Of a stretch of 6,270 nucleotides of DNA, positions 1 to 5,165 are shown piece by piece. Made by a program: the position numbers and the translations under genes. The notes under the pieces are model-generated. The model searched no databases. It saw nothing but the letters and a program-made list of their open reading frames with translations, and was not told the DNA's origin. The DNA is from Gammaproteobacteria bacterium (lineage in GTDB: Bacteria > Pseudomonadota > Gammaproteobacteria > Arenicellales > Arenicellaceae): the NCBI GenBank assembly GCA_003485905.1, contig DNHK01000428.1, forward strand, positions 1 to 6,270, written 5' to 3'. Position 1 is the first letter of the stretch. Every line of letters begins with the position of its first letter.

Positions 1-761
1 TCAGCGTAGTCTAAATAATCCCCTGCGCAACTAATCTCACTCAATTCCCAATTATTTGGCGCTAGGCGAAAGTACATGGTTTCAGCTACCCACGGTTCGG
101 CTAGTGCGATGGGGTCTTCCATGACGATATCAATTTCCAGATTAAGGTTGTCGATGCGTCGGAACGTTTCGGTTACGCGTAATTGCTCGCTATGTTGATA
201 ACCTGTTCGGTCGAGCCAGGTACGCTCGTCAATACCGACGGTAGTGACCACAAAAGTATTATCGTCTTCCCAAGTGCCTACAGAATTTCCAAGCCACAAA
301 GCAACCGGGTCTTCCGGGTTTGTCCGGCCATCAGTATAGACGCGCCGAATTATATGATCGTATTCATACAGGATGATAGTTTCTTTTTCGCTGTAGACTA
401 CTTCGAACGGATACGGGTGGAAGTAGACACGAGGAACGCCTGGTGGGTAGCAGCGAGTGAGTACAGGGTCATTGGTTTCGCCGAGCGCATAACCATCTGC
501 ATTTGAGTTTTTCGCAGTATCAAGACGTTCCTGACCCCAGGCTGTGACTTTCGGCGGCTCCGGTGTGTAGGTTGAACCGCTATAAAAATTATCTGTGGGT
601 CTTAATCTGGTCCACACTCCAGTTAAGTCGCGAGCCGGAGCCGGTCCATCCACTTGCGGTTTAACCTCGGTTGGCTGTCCTGAACCGAATTGTGCGAATC
701 CTGCGCTGGAAAAGCCAAACACAGCAATTAGTATAAAACCTACATTTATTATTTGGCGCAT
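1..761 (-). CDS. Conserved uncharacterised secreted protein (3' end beyond the window)
   Basis: The frame opens at an ATG at 761 and stays open for 253 codons to the left edge, so the C-terminus is missing. Residues 1-23 form a signal peptide (hydrophobic core, then GFA before QF), so the mature protein should be exported. Motifs I recall from a large uncharacterised family in Proteobacteria and Acidobacteria are visible: DLTGVW at 45-50, RCYPPGVPR at 103-111, RRVYTDGR at 139-146, GNSVGTWEDD at 158-167, SEQLRVTETFRRID near 191-204 and EDPIALAEPW at 215-224. No catalytic motif is recognisable. Cys104 and Cys245 are the only cysteines visible and could form a disulfide. An AAGAGA-like ribosome site lies shortly upstream. 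It is the third gene of a same-strand run, 57 bases after the DUF6152 gene, so it is probably co-transcribed. The family match is from memory; the function is unknown. Confidence 0.85.
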   Translation of the reverse strand, partial: MRQIINVGFILIAVFGFSSAGFAQFGSGQPTEVKPQVDGPAPARDLTGVWTRLRPTDNFYSGSTYTPEPPKVTAWGQERLDTAKNSNADGYALGETNDPVLTRCYPPGVPRVYFHPYPFEVVYSEKETIILYEYDHIIRRVYTDGRTNPEDPVALWLGNSVGTWEDDNTFVVTTVGIDERTWLDRTGYQHSEQLRVTETFRRIDNLNLEIDIVMEDPIALAEPWVAETMYFRLAPNNWELSEISCAGDYLDYA

Positions 762-818
762 ACACTTATCTCTTTATTATCTCGATATTCAATTAATCGT
801 CGGTACTTGTTAGTTTGC

Positions 819-1214
819 TTATTGTGCAATTATTCCTGCTGTCCATGGAGCCAAACTTGTTCCATCCTCAAAAATTATTGAGCTGAGCCTTACTGCATTG
901 CTACCGTTTCGAGCCCGTTCGCCGGTAACTTTGACCTTGTCTCCTGGCTGAAGCGATGTCTTGGTCCAGCCACCTCGAGCAAGCCGGTTAGGCGCCGTAA
1001 TTTCGCCTTTCCAGTTCTCGACCTCGCCATCTTCCCCAGTAACATCAAAGAAAACTGTTGCATGCGGATTTCTAAATCGAAACTCTGTAATGGTAGCGTC
1101 TAGAGAAACCACCTCGTCACCAAAGGCCGCTCTACCGTGGTGTGCAAAAGATGCTGCGCTGAATATTATCAAGCCGATTGCGGCCATCATGATGGGAATA
1201 AGTTTAGTTTTCAT
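819..1214 (-). CDS. DUF6152 family exported protein
   Basis: A complete 131-residue protein. Residues 1-24 are a signal peptide ending SFA, so the mature protein should begin His-His-Gly (25-27). It has the DUF6152 pattern: the AHHG start, an F-x-F-x-NPHA motif with NPHA at 49-52, a strand ending in NWKGE (67-71), LARGGW at 78-83, LQPGDKVKVTG at 88-98 and a final IIFEDG strand (113-118). The short beta-rich pattern suggests a small barrel, possibly OB-like, but that fold is inference. The ATG at 1214 is preceded by TAGGAG at a good distance. It lies between two other secreted-protein genes on the same strand and probably shares their transcript. No function is established for the family as far as I know. 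The N-terminal histidines and His51 make metal binding a reasonable guess, not a demonstrated property. Confidence 0.92.
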   Translation of the reverse strand: MKTKLIPIMMAAIGLIIFSAASFAHHGRAAFGDEVVSLDATITEFRFRNPHATVFFDVTGEDGEVENWKGEITAPNRLARGGWTKTSLQPGDKVKVTGERARNGSNAVRLSSIIFEDGTSLAPWTAGIIAQ

Positions 1215-1224
1215 CTGAGAAATG

Positions 1225-1230
1225 CTCCTA
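1225..1230 (-). promoter_or_regulatory. Ribosome binding site of the DUF6152 gene
   Basis: On the minus strand this reads TAGGAG, with 10 bases between it and the ATG at 1214. It is the clearest Shine-Dalgarno sequence in the left-hand gene run and fixes the start of the DUF6152 protein, which is also the start that gives a complete signal peptide. Confidence 0.75.
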
Positions 1231-1278
1231 CAAGGCTAACAATCGTTGGATAGGTAACCGCTTGATGCTGTTTATGGC

Positions 1279-1309
1279 CCCAATGGCCTTTTATTATGAG
1301 GCCATTGGG
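1279..1309 (-). other. Perfect 11-bp inverted repeat (stem-loop) between two genes
   Basis: The arms CCCAATGGCCT (1279-1289) and AGGCCATTGGG (1299-1309) are exact reverse complements around a 9-base loop. It lies in the 125-base gap between the propeller gene and the DUF6152 gene. In the minus-strand transcript the stem is followed by GGCCATAAAC, and in the plus direction by ACATTGCAAA. Neither is a U-tract, so it is not a standard intrinsic terminator. It may be a processing or 3'-end stabilising structure giving different levels of the upstream and downstream messages, or a partial attenuator. The repeat itself is seen directly; the role is inferred. Confidence 0.7.
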
Positions 1310-1339
1310 ACATTGCAAATGGTTAGTTTGGATTATAAA

Positions 1340-2560
1340 TCATTCCCAAACCGGTTCAAACTTCTGAATTCGCTTGCCGTGCTCTACTTCGCCCGTATAG
1401 ATATTTCCGAATGAGTCAGTAGCGATTGCATTGACCCAATGGAGTTGGCCAGCATAACGGCCATTGCCACCAAATGAACCAAGCGTTTCGCCTGATTGGC
1501 GATCAACTAGCCAAACGCGGTTGTTAGTACCGTCGGCCATGTACAGATACTTTTGTTCGGCATCTTTAGAAATTGCCAGTTTGTACATTGATCCGCACGG
1601 GGCCAGTTCGGTAACCCGCAAGCCGCCACAACCTTCACCACGGCCGGGAGTGCCTTCGGCGACATAATAGTCTTTCACCCAAGTACCGTCTTTTTGAAAA
1701 ATTTGAATGCGGTTTTGTCCGCGCTCTCCAACGTAAACTAGCCCGTCGTTAGCAATCTCGAGAAAGTGCAAATCGGGTACAAACTGTTGTTCTTCCGGTG
1801 GGCGACTTCCATCCCATTCATAGGGCGCAATAGGATCATTACTTATCTCGCTGAGTGGCATGCCATGACCGCCCCAACCGCGTTTAAATTCGCCATCGTC
1901 CATACCGTAAACGAGAACACGCTTCCAATTTATAATGTATATCTCGCGCGCATCCTGATCGAGTTGAAATCGTCCTTTACGGGGCAACACATCGGTTTGC
2001 TGGTTGTTTTCTTCAAGCGTAACGCCTTCGGGTGGGCGGTGACCAAAATCCCACACCAGCTCGCCTTCGCGAGTGTATTTTTGGATGCTGTCTTGTGGAC
2101 CGAGGCCGCCAACCCAAACAAAGCCATCTCTATCAGCGATGACAGTTTGCAATGACGTCGGCCATGAGGAATTGTATCCAGGGCCACCCCAGGCGTTGAT
2201 GACATTCCCCTCTTGATCCATTTCGATAACTTCAGGTCCGCGTATGCAGCAATCGGTTCGTGGTGGATTTCCGATCCCACCAATTTCATCGCCTTGCGCA
2301 AGATTGCCGCGATTTAAGAACCAGATGTGGTCCATGTGATCGACACCAATTCCGGTTACTTGTTGCATGCTCCACCGGTTGGGTAAGGGCCCAGGCCAGA
2401 ACGGGTCGACTTTAAACATTGGCGCACCGTTTTCGTCCAAGGCTTGAACCTTCTCTTGCGCGCTAAGTGGGTTGCTCGTGAGCAACACAACTAAAAACAG
2501 GCAGGAAAAAACAGAAGAGAAAAATGCTTGGAGACTGATTTTGTTGAATTTTATAGTCAC
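1340..2560 (-). CDS. Secreted NHL-repeat beta-propeller protein (peptidyl-hydroxyglycine lyase-like fold)
   Basis: A complete 406-residue protein with a signal peptide at 1-34 (long hydrophobic run, LSA then QE). The mature part begins with the family opening FKVDPFWPGPLP (49-60), then repeated propeller-blade units of the type A-x-D-x-x-G-x-V/I-W/Y-V. The clearest lie near 68-85, 138-164, 266-292, 327-354 and 376-402, which fits a six-bladed NHL propeller. WGGPG at 124-128 and the Cys104-Cys105 pair also match exported NHL proteins often annotated as peptidyl-alpha-hydroxyglycine alpha-amidating lyase-like. I cannot confirm a lyase active site, so enzymatic activity is open; a binding or scaffold role is equally possible. 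The start is GTG at 2560: an in-frame TAA lies only three codons upstream, AAGGGG is suitably spaced, and the next methionine (residue 48) would remove the signal peptide. It is first in the three-gene minus-strand run. Confidence 0.9.
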   Translation of the reverse strand: MTIKFNKISLQAFFSSVFSCLFLVVLLTSNPLSAQEKVQALDENGAPMFKVDPFWPGPLPNRWSMQQVTGIGVDHMDHIWFLNRGNLAQGDEIGGIGNPPRTDCCIRGPEVIEMDQEGNVINAWGGPGYNSSWPTSLQTVIADRDGFVWVGGLGPQDSIQKYTREGELVWDFGHRPPEGVTLEENNQQTDVLPRKGRFQLDQDAREIYIINWKRVLVYGMDDGEFKRGWGGHGMPLSEISNDPIAPYEWDGSRPPEEQQFVPDLHFLEIANDGLVYVGERGQNRIQIFQKDGTWVKDYYVAEGTPGRGEGCGGLRVTELAPCGSMYKLAISKDAEQKYLYMADGTNNRVWLVDRQSGETLGSFGGNGRYAGQLHWVNAIATDSFGNIYTGEVEHGKRIQKFEPVWE

Positions 2561-2591
2561 TGTGGATTACCCCTTACTGATGGAAACTCGA

Positions 2592-2619
2592 ATACTAAAC
2601 ACTACCACATTTGTGGCAA
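2592..2619 (-). promoter_or_regulatory. Putative sigma-70 promoter of the secreted-protein gene run
   Basis: Read on the minus strand, TTGCCA (2614-2619, five of six matches to the -35 consensus) is followed after 16 bases by TAGTAT (2592-2597, four of six matches to the -10 consensus). It is about 30 bases upstream of the GTG start at 2560. A short inverted repeat, CCACA/TGTGG at 2605-2616, overlaps the spacer and the -35 edge, where an operator could lie. The fit is by eye; a chance match in AT-rich intergenic DNA is possible. Confidence 0.4.
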
Positions 2620-2737
2620 AGTCGAGAAGACTGAAACACCCTGTTGCATTTGCCAAGGGGCGAATGATCTGCTGTTTGTTTTATAGGGAATGTCGGTAGG
2701 GATTCTTATTTTTTCTAAGCTGGTTTATGCTTGGGGA

Positions 2738-3007
2738 ATGGCAAAAACAAAAAAATTAAAGAATGAAGCTGAGATTGTTCGCGAAGTTCTTCGTATCGGC
2801 TCAGCTTACGTAAAAAAACGGGGGGCAGGTGTTATCGATGAATCTGACCCACAAAAGAAGAAATTGGAATTTATATATCGTTTGTTGGTGCACGATAAAC
2901 AGATTCAACCATTAGCCGCCGGTCAGGTATCAGATTTAAATATTCGACATCGACTGGCCATGTGGCTGGCTGGCAAGTTGCCGGATGATCACGAGCTGTT
3001 GAAATGA
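2738..3007 (+). CDS. Small cytoplasmic protein resembling DUF5062
   Basis: From the ATG at 2738 this encodes 89 residues with no signal peptide or membrane segment. The lysine-rich start MAKTKKLKNEAEIVREVL is followed by GSAYVKKRGAG (about 21-31), a helix with IYRLLVHDKQIQPLA (about 46-60) and RHRLAMWLAGKL near the end, closing with DDHELLK. The pattern agrees with what I recall of DUF5062, a short family of unknown function in gammaproteobacteria. An in-frame ATG at 2690 would add 16 residues, but that extension is hydrophobic and does not fit the family start. Both ATGs have GGGA almost touching them, too close for an ideal ribosome site, so the start is not firmly settled. The gene diverges from the propeller gene and is separated from lemA by 123 bases. 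Family assignment is moderate; function is unknown. Confidence 0.75.
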   Translation: MAKTKKLKNEAEIVREVLRIGSAYVKKRGAGVIDESDPQKKKLEFIYRLLVHDKQIQPLAAGQVSDLNIRHRLAMWLAGKLPDDHELLK

Positions 3008-3012
3008 TTAGA

Positions 3013-3048
3013 CGTTGTCTATAGCCGGCGTGTTAACAACGCTACTTT
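3013..3048 (+). terminator. Weak possible terminator after the DUF5062-like gene
   Basis: Two alternative small inverted repeats overlap here: CGTTGT (3013-3018) with ACAACG (3036-3041), and GCGT (3028-3031) with ACGC (3039-3042) around a 7-base loop. They are followed by TACTTTAT, which is only partly T-rich. The stems are short, so this could equally be chance. The rest of the 123-base gap up to lemA holds no convincing promoter: I found -10-like sequences (TAAAAT at 3077, TAATAT at 3088) but no matching -35. Confidence 0.25.
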
Positions 3049-3130
3049 ATTCAATAGCTCCAGCGCTTAAATCTACTAAAATTCGAGTAATATCGGATTC
3101 AACATACATTTTTTTCGGGGACCTCTATAT

Positions 3131-3715
3131 ATGAAAGCTATAAGAACTTTATTGCTTATTACGGTGCTAGCCATTCTAAGTGGCTGCGGTTACAACAGTT
3201 TGCAAACTAGTGATGAGGGTGTGAACGCAGCTTGGTCAGAGGTACTTAATCAATACCAGCGACGCGCTGATTTAGTGCCAAATTTAGTGGCGTCCGTAAA
3301 GGGTTACGCCGCGCATGAAGAACAGGTTTTCCGTGAGGTAACGGAGGCTCGTAGCCGCGTAGGTGGCATCAATATTACTGTAGAAGATTTGGCAAACCCT
3401 GAATTGTTAAATCAGTTTCAGCAGGCTCAAGGTGCGATGGGCTCTGCACTTTCTAGACTAATTGCTGTGGCTGAAAATTATCCCGAACTAAAGGCTGATG
3501 GTTTGTTTCGCGATTTAATGGCGCAGTTGGAAGGTACCGAAAATCGTATTGGTGTTGCACGTAATCGCTATATTGCTTCTATTCAAGCGTTTAACGGTAT
3601 CGTTCGACAATTCCCAAGCAACCTTACGGCAATGGTGTTTGGTTTCGCGACCAAGGCTCAGTTTACGGTAGAAAATGAAGCGGAAATAAGTACCGCACCC
3701 AGCGTCGAATTCTAA
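3131..3715 (+). CDS. lemA: LemA family lipoprotein
   Basis: A complete 194-residue protein. The N-terminus is a lipoprotein signal with the lipobox LSGC, Cys19 being the predicted lipidated residue; Gly follows it, so there is no Asp inner-membrane retention signal. The LemA signature comes next: AAWSEVLNQYQRRADLVPNL at about 33-52, then VKGYAAHE (56-63) and VTEARSRVG (70-78). The remainder is predicted long helices, including a stretch near 135-155 with ENRIGVARNRY, and a short tail ending SVEF. Length is normal for LemA. GGGGA at 3117-3121 sits 9 bases before the ATG. LemA proteins are helical envelope proteins of unsettled role, and in many bacteria they are encoded next to TPM-domain proteins, as here: two follow on the same strand after 24 bases. 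The family call is firm. Outer versus inner membrane location is inferred. Confidence 0.95.
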   Translation: MKAIRTLLLITVLAILSGCGYNSLQTSDEGVNAAWSEVLNQYQRRADLVPNLVASVKGYAAHEEQVFREVTEARSRVGGINITVEDLANPELLNQFQQAQGAMGSALSRLIAVAENYPELKADGLFRDLMAQLEGTENRIGVARNRYIASIQAFNGIVRQFPSNLTAMVFGFATKAQFTVENEAEISTAPSVEF

Positions 3716-3739
3716 TCTGTAAACTGTCAAGTTTCTGAT

Positions 3740-4594
3740 ATGCACCTGCGCTTGTTATTGCTGCTCTCCCTGTTGATGGGCGGGCTGGCTCCAGTGGGGC
3801 CTGTTATTGCGCAAGAATTTCCTATTCTTACTGCATATGTCACAGATCAGGTTGGTCTACTGAGTGAGGCGACAAAAACCGGGTTGGAACAACAGCTGCA
3901 GACTTTGGAGGAAAGCAAAGGCTCACAATTAGTACTGTTGATTGTTGCTACTACAGCGCCGCATAGTTTATTTGACTATAGCTTTGGAGTTGCTGAAGCG
4001 AACCAGTTTGGTCGGCAGGGGGTTGACGATGGTGTGCTGCTGCTGGTGGCAACCGAAGATAGAAAAATGCGTATCGAGGTTGGTTATGGGCTTGAAGGCG
4101 CGATCCCCGACGTGCATGCCAAGCGGATTATCGATGAGTATATAACTCCGCTATTTCGTGCCGGTGACTTTGCGGGAGGGATTGAAAACGGCGTGAAACG
4201 ACTAATTACATCAATCGATGGCGAGCCTCTTCCCGAGCCAACGGACTATTCCGGGGCCGAAGGCAATATAGAAGGCTTATTTGCTTTGTTCGTCGTTTCC
4301 ATGGTGATTGGCCCAATGGTTTGTGCCGCGCTCGGGCGGTTTCCGGGTAGTGTGAGTACAGGCATAGTGGGTGGTATTGTTGCTTTTGCGATAGCTAATA
4401 CTGCGCTGGTTGGTGGTTTCTTGGGATTTGTAATTTTCATATTTCTGGTTGGTGGTGGGCCTGGCGGCAAGGGTCGTAGCTATCGAAACGGTTCTGGCCG
4501 TTACGGGGGCTTTGGTGGTGGTTTTGGCCGCGGCGGTGGATTTGGAGGAGGTGGAGGCAGTTTCGGTGGCGGCGGTGCCTCAGGAGGTTGGTGA
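3740..4594 (+). CDS. YgcG-like exported TPM-domain protein with membrane segments and glycine-rich tail
   Basis: A complete 284-residue protein. Residues 1-24 are a leucine-rich signal peptide (VIA before QE). The TPM domain (TLP18.3/Psb32/MOLO-1 type) covers about 32-157, with YVTDQVGLLSEAT at 33-45, GVDDGVLLLVATEDRKMRIE at 94-113, VGYGLEGAIPD at 114-124 and AGDFAGGIENGVKRLI at 141-156. Hydrophobic stretches at about 178-197 and 203-238 predict two to three membrane helices, so the TPM domain is probably periplasmic and anchored. Residues 238-284 are almost wholly Gly with Phe, Arg and Ser, ending GGGGASGGW, the tail typical of this family. Plant TLP18.3 has reported phosphatase activity and acts in photosystem repair; the bacterial role is not settled. 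The gene follows lemA by 24 bases without a strong ribosome site, suggesting one transcript, and its end carries the ribosome site of the next gene. Confidence 0.93.
   Translation: MHLRLLLLLSLLMGGLAPVGPVIAQEFPILTAYVTDQVGLLSEATKTGLEQQLQTLEESKGSQLVLLIVATTAPHSLFDYSFGVAEANQFGRQGVDDGVLLLVATEDRKMRIEVGYGLEGAIPDVHAKRIIDEYITPLFRAGDFAGGIENGVKRLITSIDGEPLPEPTDYSGAEGNIEGLFALFVVSMVIGPMVCAALGRFPGSVSTGIVGGIVAFAIANTALVGGFLGFVIFIFLVGGGPGGKGRSYRNGSGRYGGFGGGFGRGGGFGGGGGSFGGGGASGGW
4451..4591 (+). repeat. Glycine-codon-rich low-complexity segment
   Basis: About 47 codons at the 3' end of the YgcG-like gene are mainly GGN (GGT, GGC, GGA, GGG mixed), broken by Phe, Arg, Ser, Tyr and Asn codons. It encodes a flexible glycine-rich tail after the last membrane segment. 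The varied glycine codons argue against recent expansion of one DNA repeat unit and for selection on the protein sequence. Confidence 0.85.
4582..4587 (+). promoter_or_regulatory. Ribosome binding site inside the end of the upstream gene
   Basis: AGGAGG, a full Shine-Dalgarno consensus, lies 6 bases before the ATG at 4594. It sits within the Ser-Gly-Gly codons of the upstream protein's terminal ASGGW. Because the stop and start share the A of TGATG, ribosomes finishing the first TPM gene are well placed to start the second. It decides the start: in-frame TTG (4588) and GTG (4591) lie too close to it. Confidence 0.85.
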
Positions 4595-5085
4595 TGGAAT
4601 TACGAAGATTTTGGTTGCACCTTAATACGCCTGATAAAGTATCAAGCAGGCTTTTCTCGCCCACAGTACTCGATGAAATCGAGAGAGCGGTTAAGGCGGT
4701 TGAAGCAACACACGGAGGTGAAATCTGTTTCGCTGTAGAAAGCCGTATGAACTTATCGCAATTGTGGCGCGATATAAAAGTGCGAGAACGGGCAGCCGAA
4801 GTTTTTTCTAATTTGCGTGTTTGGGACACCCAACAGAATAATGGCGTGCTAGTTTACTTATTGTTGGCCGAACAGCGCATCGAGATTCTTGCAGATCGTG
4901 GATTTCGAGAAAAAGTTAGTGATCTGGAATGGGCATCGATCTGCTCGGCCATGCAACAGAGTTTTACTGCTAGTGGTTTTGCTGAGGGAGTACAGCTGGG
5001 AATTCAGTTAATTTCGGAGCAAATGCGCAAGCACTTTCCTGTACCAGATGGAAACGAGCTACCGAATAAGCCGACCGTGTTATGA
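4594..5085 (+). CDS. Short TPM-domain protein without signal peptide
   Basis: From the ATG at 4594 this encodes 163 residues. There is no signal peptide or membrane helix, so it is predicted cytoplasmic. Visible family features are THGGEICFAVES (about 38-49), VRERAAEVFSNLRVWDT (about 63-79), QNNGVLVYLLLAEQRIEILA (82-101), a dense patch corresponding to the TPM core, then DRGF, WASIC (113-117), GFAEGVQLGIQLISE (127-141) and HFPVPDGNELPNKP near the end. This matches the short TPM proteins commonly encoded directly after a LemA and a glycine-rich TPM protein. The start overlaps the previous stop by one base and has a perfect ribosome site, so production is probably coupled to that of its partner. 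The family call is firm. No catalytic role is known to me; binding of a metal or partner protein is a guess. Confidence 0.92.
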   Translation: MELRRFWLHLNTPDKVSSRLFSPTVLDEIERAVKAVEATHGGEICFAVESRMNLSQLWRDIKVRERAAEVFSNLRVWDTQQNNGVLVYLLLAEQRIEILADRGFREKVSDLEWASICSAMQQSFTASGFAEGVQLGIQLISEQMRKHFPVPDGNELPNKPTVL

Positions 5086-5113
5086 GGGAGTTAGAACGGA
5101 GCGGCAAATAAAG

Positions 5114-5133
5114 AAGCCATAAAATTATGGTTT
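5114..5133. terminator. AT-rich hairpin between convergent genes, possible two-way terminator
   Basis: CCATAA (5117-5122) and TTATGG (5125-5130) are exact reverse complements, and the stem extends outward by A-T pairs and one G-U pair to 5114-5133. Reading plus, it is followed by TTTAATAAG; reading minus, by CTTCTTTATTT. Both sides are T-containing, and it lies in the 80-base gap between two convergent genes, where a shared terminator is expected. The stem is poor in GC and the loop very short, so strength is doubtful. Confidence 0.45.
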
Positions 5134-5165
5134 AATAAGAGCAGTAACCTATGCACCGCGAAACA

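Noticed and set aside
183..506. Plus-strand open frame of 107 codons
   Set aside because: It lies wholly antisense to the secreted protein at 1-761, which has a signal peptide and family motifs; the plus-strand product has no recognisable pattern.
1766..2301. Open frames on both strands inside the propeller gene
   Set aside because: Both overlap the convincing NHL protein in other frames and have no motif or ribosome site; they are shadows of its coding sequence.
2690..2737. N-terminal extension of the DUF5062-like protein
   Set aside because: The extra 16 residues are hydrophobic with no complete signal peptide, and the lysine-rich MAKTKK start fits the family better; kept only as an uncertainty.
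4451..4591. Glycine-rich DNA as a tandem repeat or CRISPR-like array
   Set aside because: There is no constant repeat unit or spacer pattern; the codons vary and encode a known type of glycine-rich tail.
4588..4593. TTG or GTG start for the short TPM gene
   Set aside because: They directly abut the AGGAGG site, leaving no spacing, while the ATG at 4594 has ideal spacing and the common TGATG overlap.
4437..4829. Minus-strand open frame across the TPM gene junction
   Set aside because: It is antisense to two well-supported TPM genes, and its product is the low-complexity reverse of glycine-rich coding.
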